Assembly: GCF_963855985.1 (NCBI RefSeq)
Contig: NC_087093.1
Coordinates: 8,811,501 to 8,875,500, forward strand
From: Ostrinia nubilalis
Taxonomy: Eukaryota; Arthropoda; Insecta; Lepidoptera; Crambidae
Reading direction: 5' to 3'
Length of the DNA stretch: 64,000 nucleotides
Part shown: one piece after another, positions 23,103-35,274 of the stretch
How the letters are laid out: every line of letters begins with the position of its first letter
How positions within the stretch are numbered: the stretch's first letter is position 1
The notes under the pieces: model-generated
What the model was told of the DNA's origin: nothing
What the model saw: the letters and a program-made list of their open reading frames with translations, nothing else
Databases searched by the model: none
Position numbers and translations under genes: made by a program

Positions 23103-23309
23103 GAATCTATTTATATCTATAAAAGCGAAAGGTCACTGATTGACTGACTCACTCACTCATCACGAAATCACAGAAATTACAAGTGCTAGAAGTCTCTGCA
23201 TGGGGGTTCCTTTTAGAACGTAGGTGCTCACTTAGATGGGATTTTGCAAAATTCAACAACTAAGGGGGTAAAACGGGATCCACGCGTAGGAAGTCGCGGG
23301 CGGCCACTA
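23103..23309 (+). mobile_element. non-autonomous Helitron-like element, second family
   Basis: It begins near tatatctataaaagcgaaag and contains a GACT/CACT simple repeat (gactgactcactcactcat). It continues through ggggttccttttagaac and gatgggattttgcaaaattc, and ends with a GC-rich hairpin region (gtcgcgggcggcca) then CTAG and T. The ending matches Helitron 3' structure; the body differs from the elements at 11.0 and 57.8 kb. Confidence 0.55.
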
Positions 23310-23386
23310 GTTTAGTATAAACTTTAACTTAGTTTATTGGTTACCTATCTGATTTTAGGTAAACTAAATCTATCGTAATAATTTAA

Positions 23387-23524
23387 GGGCTGATTTTTCA
23401 ATCGTCGGATAACTTTTAACTGAAGAATAAGTTTGACACATTGACAGTTTCAGTATGGGAAATATGTCAACATGACAAGTTTATTCTGCAGTTAAAAGAT
23501 GTCTGACGATTGATAAATCAGCCC
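23387..23524. mobile_element. Harbinger-like palindromic MITE with TAA target duplication
   Basis: The left end gggctgatttttcaatcgtc pairs with the right end gacgattgataaatcagccc over more than 40 bp, and the pairing extends through taacttttaactg. It is flanked on both sides by TAA (23384-23386 and 23525-23527), as produced by PIF/Harbinger transposases. It is 138 bp, non-coding. Confidence 0.7.
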
Positions 23525-23527
23525 TAA

Positions 23528-26203
23528 GAGGTCTAAAACGATGATGTAATTAGGTACTCTCGATTTGGGTTCAACATGTTAGAATACATTTTGACTAGAA
23601 GGGTGAACAACAATACCTATACTTAAGTAGCTCACAAGGATAAGAAAGAAACGATCTTATATTCGGAGTTCCTGCTCGTAAAGTAATCGTTTGAGGTAAG
23701 TACTGATAAAATTAAAGGGCAGGGTCTGGCCCGAGACATGGATCTATATGATAATACGCACCGTATAGTTTCGTGAACTCATTCGCTTGTTTCGTAATGT
23801 AATATTAAAAAACTTTGGGAATTTATGAGAATTAATCTTTACTTTGCGGACTACCATCTGTTTTAGTAACTACTTTCTCATTTAGCTCTTGTGATGAATC
23901 GCTGGAATTGTTTTAGGTTTATTGGATTTTATGGTGGAAATTTTTATTTTCATTGGACGAAAATAGTTTTAAGTGAACCAAACAGCTGTACTACTCAGGC
24001 TCTATATTTTTAACTAATCTATCTGTTTCATGATGATGATTTTATACAGACTTCATGTTTAGAAATAATCTTGCCCAATTCTCTAAATTTTTTTGACCTA
24101 AGTACAAAGTAAAGTACTAATATTTTACTAGGTAGGTACCATAAGGCAAGTTGACAAAGAGTACTTAATTGCTCAATAACGGTCAATAGGTAATAGCTGT
24201 CTTCTAATTATACCACTTGTAATATGGGAGTGTCTAAGCAGGTGTGAATATAGTCATACTCGACTGAGGTTGTTAGTAAAAATAAACGACCTAAATAATG
24301 AACCAGAGTAAGTATTAAAGGTACAAGGGCGATTATACATGCTAACGTACTTCCGCACGCTAGCCAGCGATATGAAACGTTTAATTTTGTATGAGTATTG
24401 TGGACGTATACTAATGCACAGTTTTTTCGGAACGAGAAAATATTGTTCGAATGGCAATTCAATATTCACAATGTTATGAGTTTATTTGTATTTTATAAAT
24501 GGACCTAATCCTCTATCGTGGCAACTGGCAATCCTGGGTATAGGTAAGTAATCCCGCACAACTAAAACATTTGTTTGTTTGGCCTACTGACCGAAATGTA
24601 TTTGATGATCCCCCAATCAATTTATTATTTTGTTAGTCCAGTCAATCTATAAATCATTTGTTGTGATGTGAGAGCTACATAGATTGTAGAGTTATTTAAA
24701 CTTTTGATGCTACACTAGTTAAGAGATGTGCTAAGTGAAGACGTTCTGATATTACCTACTCACATAAATGTTTTAACGACACACGAAGTAGGTAGTAGTT
24801 CTTTCCAAAGTAAGCTAAGCAGAGTTTAAGCTTTGCCGACTAGACTTCAGGTAAGCATTTAAGACTAAGTTAAAAATACTCGGGCTCACACCGCACACAT
24901 AAACATTTTTCGCCCTCAGTGAATTAGTATTGAGTTCTAAAGATTATGCGACAAAACTTTTCTGAGTCAAGCCGCGCGGTCTTAACGGAAAGCCTATTTT
25001 TGTTATTTTCGTCCAGTTTATCATTATTTTGAACTTTGCGACTCAACTAAATGGAATTTATAAGTAGCACAATTAGTTCGAAAGGTCACGGACCTAAGAA
25101 TCTTATAGTTGAAAACTTTCAGTCGTTTAAAACAATTTCTCTGATACGTTGAAGGTACGATTTATGTGATTTATTGGGGTCAAATTGTTATTATGGCGGA
25201 TATGGCGGCAATTTTAACGATCTGACGCGCGGCCCGGCCGGCCTATGGCTAGAAATAAATTAAACCACTTTCCAAGATTGTAATTTGTAACAACAGTTTA
25301 GTAAAATGCTTTTGTTATGGAACCTGTCTTAGGACTCGAATATAGTTACGAGTAGAAGCAATGTTCAAATTCTTGTTAGTTTGTTGGAAGAATGCGTAAA
25401 TTACTGGGGATTGTGGACTATCTTTATCGTCAAATCAATTTCTATGTGCTGTGTTTTTTAATTTGAACCAAAAGCGCTGTAGCTACTAAGCTTTAAGCTC
25501 ACACGAATGATTTATTGTGGATGATTTAAAGATATCACGACGCGTCGTGAACTGCAACCATTCTTAAATCTTACATCTAAAATTGGTAAGTACTTACACT
25601 TTTTCAAAATGATTAATCATGATTGTGATTTGTAGAGCGAAACCATTTTAAAAAACCACTACCTAACTGAAACAGTAGTCAATGAAAAATTTGATATTTT
25701 AGTATTTTCAAAATTTTCCACAAAATTTAGGTCTTGTGGTCGGTGTTAAACGGCGTCGGCGTACGCATTCTCGACATGTGTATTTTGTTGCAAGTAGGAA
25801 GCCGTGTTCCAAATATATTGATTTTATAACAAAAACGAGGGGTTGGTTGCACGGGGTCGATGCCCCTGTCACTGCAGATTCACCCCGCAATATTGGTTGG
25901 GGTTCCCGCGTCACTAATGGAGTACGGACGCCTAAAATATGAGGCCATTCTTCTCTACATACGTTGAAAAACAGTCGGATCCTCAGAAATCATTCCCGGG
26001 CTAAATCTAGCGTGCCGCTTTTGGTTAAACGGCTCCATAAACGTTAATACTTAAAGCTTTCGGAGATATAACTAACGTCTGAAGAGGTTTTTCGATTTTA
26101 CTTCTATTTAGGTCGGGCAATGTACCGTTTTTATGCAGGACCAACTCGTATACGTCCCGTATATTGGCTAAATATTTTGAAAATAGCCCTACATTCTAAA
26201 AAA
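23528..26203. other. gene-free intergenic stretch
   Basis: No gene is recognised. Overlapping sense and antisense frames at 25708-25942 lack known motifs. Small GC-rich patches occur at 25195-25245 and 25840-25925. Confidence 0.5.
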
Positions 26204-26261
26204 TGTACTAAACTTTTTCTAAAAAAATATAACTGTATTTTTTTAGAAAAAGGTTAGTACA
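26204..26261. repeat. A/T-rich hairpin
   Basis: tgtactaaactttttctaaa at the left pairs with tttagaaaaaggttagtaca at the right around a 5-base loop, giving a stem of about 26 bp with one mismatch. It could be a tiny MITE remnant or a fold-back transcript; nothing indicates which. Confidence 0.5.
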
Positions 26262-27596
26262 ATTTCAATTGGAGATATTAAAAAATTAGCATCGCTTGTT
26301 TTATTTTTTCACGAATAAATACAACTTCTATAATGGATGACTGGAAAAACAAAAGAACGACATGAAATGTGTTCTCAAGACAATGGCCACAAGTTTTCTC
26401 ATCGTCAAATGACGATGGCTCTTGTGAAACCAAGATCGGGTCGTATCGATTTTATCTAGGAAAATGGCAACGCTTTCAATGAGTTAATTAAAGTGCTACT
26501 TAACTAATATACACTCAACATCAAATAAACCGCACCTTCCGCGACGCAAACTTTAAAGATTTTCTTCTGACACAATCATGGTACCCCAACAATATTGGTG
26601 TTATTTGAAAGCCCAATAAATATCCTTAAAGAAAAATACATTTCATTTCTAAATAAATGATTAACATATGTGACTTGAAAATAGACCTCACTTTGGGCTC
26701 ACCTCTGGGATCAATTAGACCAATTTTTATGGTTATAAAACCAAATAAAGATCTCACGTGTCCTCTTTAACAGATGGATAGCGATTAATCCCAACTTAAC
26801 AGTTTTATAGTCATAAAAAATGGCTATAGCGTAACTACCTATTTTTTGAAGAAGTGACTCTGGATCCTTGTAAAGACACATTTTTGGGGTAAAAACCTTT
26901 CCTTTAATGAAATGAAGTTTAGAACTAGGCTTTCAAATGGTACCAATGTTGGTGGGAAGTGGGGATGCATACGTTTGATAAGTGCTTGTCGCGGGAGGTG
27001 CGATTTATTTGATGCCGAGTGTAGTTCGGTCACGTACCTATTAGAATTCAAAAGAAATTTATTTATTCATAACGTTATTTTTGGGGGGAATAGTGTGTTA
27101 TAATAAAATTTTGCCTTTCACAGATCAACATGCTGCCGAGCAATTTGTAAGAACTTCATTAAAAATGTACATGAAAAGTTCCCGGTATTAAAGTCTTAAA
27201 ATACTTATTTACTTCAAAAGTGTGAAAATTAAATAAATAAATAATATTAAAAGGGGTCGTTTTCCGTAATAAATTGTTACTTTCCGTTTTGACATCAATT
27301 ATTGATTTAAGTATAGGCTCTAAAAAGATTAAAATAAGATATAAATTCTATCAAACCCATCAAAATATCACATTACTCAATTTATATGACTAAAAGGTTG
27401 TCGCGAGAGCAATAATAATGTGTCTAACTTAAAGCAATTTATAGGTGACTGAGAAAGCAGTCTAGTCTCGTAATACCTACATTTGACAGCCGAAACTAAC
27501 ATGTGAATAAGTTTCTAACTCAATTCTGCAAGGCTGTGTTTTAGGTTGACTGCAAGCTTGTGACCGTAACTGAAATTCCATTAGTATTAATTTATA
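26262..27596. other. gene-free intergenic stretch
   Basis: No gene or clear repeat is recognised. Confidence 0.5.
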
Positions 27597-28830
27597 CAGG
27601 GTGTTACTTTGCATTCTTGCCATATTTACAGAGGTTACTATATTACTGATACTGAACACAAATCCGTAAAAAAATAATGCCCGAAAAAATTTTTTTTTTA
27701 ATCTTGAGTATTTTATTTTATCGACAATCTGTTAAACACACCACTAATTATCGTAACGCATGCACATCACTTGTTGGCGATGGAGACTTTTTTACTTTTT
27801 ATTGTATTTTTAAATATCTATTGCAATCTATTGTCTTTAAAATGTCTTTTTGACACTTGTAAAAAACTGAGAAATCCATCAAACACAAATCACGTTATAA
27901 ATAATACAAAAATGACTGAAGTGTATTCAAACAACGAATAATTTAATCAAAATGGTGCTTGGAGTGTCTGCAAGACGTCTTAGACGAAATGCTTGATGAC
28001 GTACCCTTAGCGTTACACCAAATGCTCTACTACCAGCAGGATGGTGCTCCCCCACAATAAGGACGTCAAGTGCGCGAATAATACGTTTGGTGAACAGTGG
28101 ATTGGACGAGGGGTCCAGTAGCTTGGCCACCACGATCCTCGGACCTGACACCAATGGATTTTTGGAGTGACTTGAAACGACTGGTATGCGCAGAAGAGAT
28201 AAACAGTGTAAACGCGTTACATGAAAGGATTGTTTTAGTGAAACTGTGATACAAAACGTTTATGTGTTGCGAAAACTAAAGCGAAAAACCTACGCTTCGC
28301 CGTGCTAGACTGTGCCTTCATCAGAACAGAGGACACTTTGAACACTTACTTGCTTCGCAGTACGTAAACTTTGTAAGTAGGAACTTATGAATAAATAATT
28401 AATTGTGAATAAGGTGATTTCATTTCATACTTAATTTATTAATTTGTAAAAATAGGATACAATGTTGTAAATTAATTGAAACCCTATTAATTATTACGTA
28501 TTTTTGACGGAACTAAGCCCGTAAAGTAGAAAGGAAAATCTGAAATCAACTGAAGAGTATTTTAAAATAGTTATTATGACTGGATAAAAAGGCTGGTACC
28601 CAAAGCCATAAAATTAAGAACTAGGCCACGCCCACTAGGTTTATTCCACTTGCACCTGTAGAACGTGCAAGACAAAATTGGTTTATTCCAATTTGTACTG
28701 AAAAACCAAATTTACTAAAATCTTAGTGTACTTTCTTTAGTGTGTGTAGTCTCTTGTTTATCTTAAATAATAGGTATTGTTACCTACTTTTATCTCTGTG
28801 AATATGGCAAGAATGCAAAGTAACACGGTG
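27597..28830 (+). mobile_element. Tc1/mariner-superfamily transposon, degenerate
   Basis: The ends are inverted over about 37 bp: cagggtgttactttgcattc at the left and gaatgcaaagtaacacggtg at the right, each flanked by TA, the duplication made by Tc1/mariner transposases. At about 1.23 kb it is near full length for the superfamily. It contains the 3' part of a transposase gene (28029-28249), so it is an internally damaged copy of an element that was once autonomous. Confidence 0.75.
28029..28249 (+). pseudogene. transposase remnant (DDE, Tc1/mariner superfamily)
   Basis: The reading YYQQDGAPP at 28029-28055 corresponds to the second catalytic aspartate region (usually QQDGAPPH). It is followed by a stop and, after shifts, by QWIGRG and PVAWPPRSSDLTPMDFWSDL (from 28115), the hallmark before the third acidic residue. 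The frame ends at TGA 28247-28249. A trace of the usual C-terminal motif (RGHFEHLL) is seen at about 28330-28355. At least two frame disruptions show it is inactive. Confidence 0.7.
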
Positions 28831-30859
28831 TATACATAAGTAGGTAAATAATTAAAGTAACTATTATACCTACTGAATTTGTTATACGTATAAACAAGCA
28901 CTGCGGCATCTTATTTTATGTCAATTCTGATGAGCTGTCAACTATACAAAATTATATGAGTTTTTAGTTTGAAAACTAACTGACAACCGACAGATCTGTT
29001 TCGCGGCTGTACGTCCGTAGTTGCGGTTGCAGATTCGATTTCGGCTAAAGCTAATGTTAAGTGATGAGTATGACGTGATTCACGTACAATGTACATGATA
29101 ATCATATTGGGATAACGTAAATCATAATTAGTGTTTCAGACAGAATAGTCTACTTAATACTTTTAAAACACAGCAAAATTTTCTAGATGTTCAAGAGTCA
29201 TCGACATCTCTTTTTACTAACATTATGTGAAGTCTCTGAACCGTGAACCGCGTTGGCCTATTTGGCTGCAAGAAGTTGAAAAAACGTGTGAAAAACGCTG
29301 TATTAGCATCATATGCGAGGAGCCTTAGCTAACTAATAATCCTGGGGCCAGGGTTCGTCTGACCGCAGCGCGGAGGTAGGCGGCGGCACGAGTATTTAGG
29401 GTTAGGTAAAGATTGATTCATCTTAAAACAAAACATATAGAGAGTCGTAAGGGGCACGAGCTTTATTACTTTCATTTATTATGTTGTTTTCGATTCAGAT
29501 TACTAGTTCGTTAATGCATAGGGCATGATCAAATATTTTACTCGTATAAGTATATGTATAGCATGGATAGATAATTGAACCACTGTTGATGTTCCGTCGT
29601 TCGTAAATACCGTTATTTTTTAACTTTTAAGCGAAAATAGGTAAACATTGCGTTTGTAGGTCTGTACCGAAAACAACAAAAAATGTAGATCACAGTAGGT
29701 ACTATGCTAGTAACCTAAATTGTTGTATTGCGTTTCGGCGGTACCGAACATGAATACCATAGACGCAAACAGTGCTATCGCAAAGCGCTTGGCACCCGGT
29801 CTCCCTGTTACAGTTTGTTCCGACACTGCACGCTCCTAACCCAGTTTAGCGTTTCAGAACGACTTGTGACAGCTTTGATGGTTACTACGCCAGCTCTTCT
29901 AGTATTAGGCGGATATGGTGGCTTTCCGATTCAGGCTCCCATTTACTAATAGTATTTTTAACTTTTTGCGCGAATTTAGGTTGGGCACTTTAGTTACATG
30001 TGGTTTCTCTTTATTGCGTAACGGTTTTTGTTGTAAGTATAAATGTTAGTGGTAAGCATCAGAAATATGTAACGCCCTCAACGTTACAATTTATTCCAGT
30101 TATGTAATTTTGTATCGTACAGAACTTAGGCCATGGTCACCACAGAGTGCTGTATAAACCTAGAGATATAATAGAATCACCTGGACAGTTCTAGAAAGGT
30201 CAGGCTATGTTAGAATTTTATAATTAGGTACCTATACCTATATTGGTTCTGAATTCGACGCAAGCCAGATGAGTAGAGCGTCAGTAAAGTTTGACACCAA
30301 TAAATGCAAAAGCTCTCGCGACGAGAGAAAATTGCGCCACAATCATTCTTTGTGAAAATGTACAACTATGGAATGGGTACTTTACATATTTATTGCACAG
30401 TGAAGAGTAAAATAACTCCCCGTTGACTACGTATGACGCCGGGCATATAAGATCCTGCAACCTGTATTGTATTTTTCGGTTCCTTTTCAGCCCGAGTGGC
30501 GACTAAGAGCTACCTCCATTTTGTTTTTTGGTCCAACCTCTACACAGCCCTTTGTGTTTCGGCTTTGAGTTCAAAGCTTTTGTGTGTTTGCATAGATGCA
30601 TCGAAGTAATTAAAGCTACATGGTAAAATATTTAAAGACCTTTTTATCGCGAAAATTAGTCCTATTAGAAAACAACGACAAGTCTTTTTTCTGAGAAAAT
30701 ACGGGCAATAAGTTATGAAATGGCTATCATTATTGCAATGATAAAAATATACTTTTATAATTAATTATATTTTTTTTATTTAATAGTTAAAAATAGTTCA
30801 CATAAGTATTTCAGTACCTAAATATACAATGTTCAGCTAAAAAATAAAGAAAATTGGTA
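28831..30859. other. gene-free stretch with SINE-like trace
   Basis: No gene is recognised. At about 29010-29060 the string gtagttgcggttgcagattc resembles the B-box side of the tRNA-derived SINE at 20936 but is too degraded to call. A GC-richer 73-codon frame at 29728-29949 has no known motif. Confidence 0.4.
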
Positions 30860-31575
30860 TTTCGACCACAATACGATACTTCATTTATGTTTTTTGGAAC
30901 AAATTGAGTTGGTTGGGTCATTTAGTTTTTTCTTGGTTGTGCCTTTGTTTTAACAGGGTAAGTTCAGGGTAGGTTCAATTATTGATCATTATACGTACCT
31001 TTTTACCCCGCTATCGCTACAGCTACCGGTCCCCATCGCGCGTAGTTACGGCAAGGGAGCAGCCCTTGTGATATGTGAGACATTGCTGAGAGGAGGGCGC
31101 ATACCAGACACGCTACAGGCGAATCAGGGAAGTAATACAAGTATATACTTTTGTTAGTATCATTGGTCAACCTGTGTCTTGACCAAAAATCTACGAAATG
31201 TTGTCTCTGACTTAGAGCATTTTTCAGGCAAATCGTTTGAACGAAACAAATCCATGAAACACGGTAAAATCTTTCATTATATTTCGACCACAACACGACA
31301 CTTCATTAGTATGTTTTTTGGAACAAATTGGTTGTGCTTTTTTTTCAACAGGATAAGTGTTCAATTATTAATAATTTTGCTACAGTTACCGCTCCCCGTC
31401 GCGCGTAGTAACGGCAAGGGAGCAGCCCTTGAGATATGAGACATTGCTGGACATACCAGACACGATACAGGCGAAGCAGGGAAGTAATACATGTATTTTA
31501 GTACCTACCATTATTTGAATTAAGTCAATCTGTGTCTTAATCAAAAACCTACAAAATGTTGTCTCTGACTTCAGA
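30860..31575. repeat. tandem duplication, two copies of about 300-360 bp
   Basis: Unit 1 (about 30860-31217) and unit 2 (about 31281-31575) share, in order, tcgaccacaa..cga.acttcatt, gttttttggaacaaattg, aacaggataagt-like sequence, cgcgcgtagt.acggcaaggg, agcagccctt, acattgctg, catacc-agacacg and atgttgtctctgactt. Unit 2 lacks about 60 bp of unit 1. A minus-strand frame of 97 codons spans unit 1 but is not preserved in unit 2, so coding is unlikely. The parent repeat is not identified. Confidence 0.65.
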
Positions 31576-34008
31576 TACAGCTAAAGAGCCACGAAAAGAA
31601 GAAGACAGCTAACGAGCTTTCTGTTACGTTATGCTTTTTTGATAGCATGAGTTCAGTTCAGACACGTAGAACACTTTCACAAAATAAGGATGGCATGCGA
31701 GACCCTTCATTATTACGTCATACTGAGTTGCCAGAATTTGGAACAATAAGATACAATTTATCAGTAGCAAAAATACTAAAACCTACACTGGAATACTTCT
31801 ATGTACTATGTTGTGCGTTTACCAAAATTATGATTACGTGACTGAAGCGAAATCATTATTATAATACCTAACATAAATGTACCTAATTAATAACAGGCAT
31901 AAATTGAACCTATAGTTCAAGTTAGGAAATTAATGTTTTGGAAACTAGCCCGCAACAACTTTCAGGTTAATCTAAAATGTTTGATAGGTTTTTGAACTAC
32001 GGGGCAGATTCATACGCCTATTAGGGCTGGATACTGGAACTTTTTAATTGTGTTAAAGGATTTTAAATCAATCTTCATTTAAACATTAACTAAAGACATC
32101 CGGTATAATTATTGCGCCAAAGTCCGGTCACGCTAATGCATAATTATAATCTTAATGACGTAATTTAATTGTTTCCTAAAGGGGGGATAATAAATTCAAT
32201 AAAACACACTATCTTTTATTTGTGTGTTATTATTTATTTATTATAATTTACTTTGAGCGTTACATTATCTAGTTCGATTCATCACTCAGCCGTAGGTAGA
32301 GTCTATCTTAATTAAAGCCATATTAGGAGCCCCATGCGACTTTGTATGTCGTCATCATGTGAATAAGTAACTCCGTCGCTTCAGAGTTAAGCGGAGATTT
32401 TTTTGAGAATTTCTACATTGGCATTTAGTGTAAATGAGTAAGTAGGGCAGACTTAGCACACAGTTGGGTAAGCGGGAAATCGAAATTGATGAGAGATTTT
32501 CTACATAGAAAATTATATAAAACACTGTGTCTTTAAGTACAATGGGGTGAATAAATAAGTCAGTATTGTTCGCAAATAAGCGAAATGAAAGGGTGCGAAG
32601 TAGCGTCAGGAGCGCGACGCGGGCGCTAACTGTGACCACGTCAGGTATAAATAGCTTACAATATGCTACAAATATGGTAAAGTACTTACTAATAATCGTA
32701 TTTCAGTACATTCTAAAAAATAATAATTTCAAAGTGATTGGATGTAGATCGATTACTTCATAAGAGAATTCAGTTAATTGCAACAGTTTGCAATAATGTA
32801 GCTTAATCTGTATACCTATTCAATTCCATTGTAACTGAATTTTCAGTATTCAAGCTCGAGTCTCAGAAGTTAGATGGTTTATATTCTAGAAAGTTTTGCA
32901 ATTCGTTTCAAATATTTCGTTCGTTTGCTTTATTTCGAATATTGGCCTGACGTGTGGTCCGACGATTAAAAGCATAAATGAATAAAACGGCCACTATTTT
33001 AGTTAACACTGTTTTAGGGTTCAGCACAAATATGAAAAAATAAAAAACCTCATACTTCAAACATACTTACTCTTATTAAGTCCTTGACTGCCGAGTCACT
33101 GGACACGATAGAAATTTTATTTTTCTAGAATCTAGACTCACCGATGAGCCGTGTGGTGTCCAACGTGTTAAATAGGAAATATTAGAAGAATAGAAGTAAA
33201 TAACGCTCTTCTTTTCATGGATAAGGGAAAATAAGGCTTAGAATGTACATACCGCAAATATTACATCTAAGTACACTTTTTTATCCACTGGATTTTTTAT
33301 GTAGAAATCAAGTGAGGAGGTAAAAATGTACGGAATCAGCACATGAGTACAACCCGAACTTTGGCAATTTTTTTATTATTTGTACGCTTCGTTTTAGCTA
33401 AAATATAAATGGCTTTCGACAGTCACCGGTAAAAAATCAGCACTCACCCGAAATGAAAGGATGTTCGGATCTGACCCCGAAAATAGACACGATTTGGATG
33501 AAATGTGAGTATAATTCAAAGGAATTGTGACTGTCCGCCTGAAGTAGCTTTAGGTTGTTATATTACGAAACATTCGTTCTGTTTATTGCTTAACATTTTT
33601 CTTTTAGTAATGGTACGGAATGGGTACAGTAACGTTATGTCCAAACATATTAACAATTGTCATTAAATATTTTTGTATTTAATTAGATTGGGTAACGGCG
33701 CACACGTATTTTAATGCTTAATTATCTTGAAAGACGAAAAAGACGAGCAATGTTAATATTTTTGAATGGTAGAAGATAAAAATTACGAAGGATATTAGGT
33801 AATGAAATAATCGAGATAATTATGTATACTTGTATTTACCTGCTAATAAACACATTACCACTCCTTTGCGTCGCGCAGTCGGGTAAAAAGGAGTCATCAA
33901 TGTAGAGTGTGTGTGATTTTATAATCTAAAGTTCAAGGATTTAACGTTTTGATATCTAAGTATTAGGCATTTTCCTTCTTCATAGCCGCAACAACATTTA
34001 CTGTCTTT
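31576..34008. other. gene-free stretch with a homeodomain-site cluster
   Basis: No gene is recognised. At about 32095-32175 several TAAT/ATTA cores and an octamer-like atgcataat lie within 60 bases (ctaatgcataattataat, then cttaatgacg and taatttaattg). This is a candidate regulatory element only. Confidence 0.4.
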
Positions 34009-34644
34009 AAAATACACAAAAAAGGCCAACAAATAATAAAAAATGTCAATTTTTGAAAAAAATCTGCTTAAAAATTCGTGTTTTTTTGGTTATTTGATAA
34101 ATTTCTCCAAAAAATGCCCCCATAACCGGTAGTTTTTATTACTTTGTATTATTCTCTATCGTATTACCTTCGTAAAACCAAAAATCGCATGTCTCTATCC
34201 CTATCACAACGTTTGCAATGATCGTTTGAACTAAGCCTCTCCGGGCGCGCCATTCAACGCTTCGTTAACAACAAAACTGAAAATGGCTCTAGATTTGTAA
34301 TTTTGATAAAGACAAGTTAGATTTCAAATAAAAACAAAATATTTCGAAGTAAAATAAGCATTTTAGTTAAAATTAAAATTGTCTCTACCTGTAGCGGAGA
34401 ATAATGTTGTGGCAGGCCTTTGTTCAAACGATCATAGCAAATGTTGTGATAGGGATAGAGACATGCAATTTTTGGTTTTACAAAGATAATACGATAGAAA
34501 AAAATAGAAAGTAATAAAAACCACCGGTTATAGGGGCATTTTTTGGAGAAATTTATCAAATAACCAAAAAAACACGAATTTTTAAGCAGATTTTTTTCAA
34601 AAAGTATCATTTTTTATTATTTGTTGGCATTTTTTGTGTATTTT
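34009..34644. mobile_element. foldback element, arms about 225-235 bp
   Basis: The left arm (34009 to about 34230) and right arm (about 34417-34644) are inverted copies: aaaatacacaaaaaaggcca at the left edge pairs with tggcattttttgtgtatttt at the right edge. Inside, gatcgtttgaactaagcct pairs with aggcctttgttcaaacgatc. About 185 bp of unpaired spacer lies between. There is no coding capacity. RNA from it would form a long hairpin. Confidence 0.75.
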
Positions 34645-35080
34645 ATGTATTAGTTTAGTATCGCCTGTTATTTTGCATTATTACTGTTTTTATTTTATCA
34701 GGATATACCGCTTAGGTTAAAAGTTATTACGTTTTCTTTACAACAAGTACCTAATTGGAAGAAAAAAAATTATCTAAAAAATTAAAAAAAAATCTCAAAA
34801 ATTTTTTGACCTCTTTTTTGTCGATAAAAATAGGTCTAGTTTCATCTATTTTCATATGTACACTTTAACGTGACTCACACTGTAGTGGTTAGTATCAGGT
34901 TTACTTTGCTCAAAGCTTGTCTTTAACTTGATTAAATGAAACAAAGCTCTTAAATGTAAGTAAATCATGTTCTCAGTATGCTACTACAGTTGCTGTGAAA
35001 CTAGATGATCTCTCAAGGTAAAGTGATATATTTAGTTGCGGCAACACTACACTAATTACGTAGAAATTCTTGATATAGTT
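34645..35080. other. gene-free stretch
   Basis: No gene or repeat is recognised; strongly A/T-biased around 34740-34830. Confidence 0.5.
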
Positions 35081-35266
35081 TAGGGGTGGCCAAACTATTG
35101 ACCTGTGAGGTCTACTTATGCTCGAAAATATTTCTTGCGGTCGACTGCAAGGTACAGTTTAGAAGAGTGAAATAAAAAAAAAATCATTTTCAATCATTCT
35201 GTTCAGTTTTTTAATTCTCGCGGGCTACCAAAATCGTCTTCCCGGTCGACCTCTTGGCCGTCACTG
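35081..35266. mobile_element. hAT-like MITE with 8-bp target duplication
   Basis: The ends are taggggtggccaaa and ttggccgtcactg (imperfect inverted repeats). The element is flanked on both sides by the same 8 bases, atatagtt (35073-35080 and 35267-35274). An 8-bp duplication is the mark of hAT-family insertion. It is 186 bp, non-coding. Confidence 0.75.
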
Positions 35267-35274
35267 ATATAGTT

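Noticed and set aside
27927..28254. Minus-strand ORFs across the transposase relic
   Set aside because: The plus strand carries recognisable transposase motifs; the minus frames are shadows.
31003..31296. 97-codon minus-strand frame in the tandem duplication
   Set aside because: The second unit does not keep the frame; a repeat by-product.
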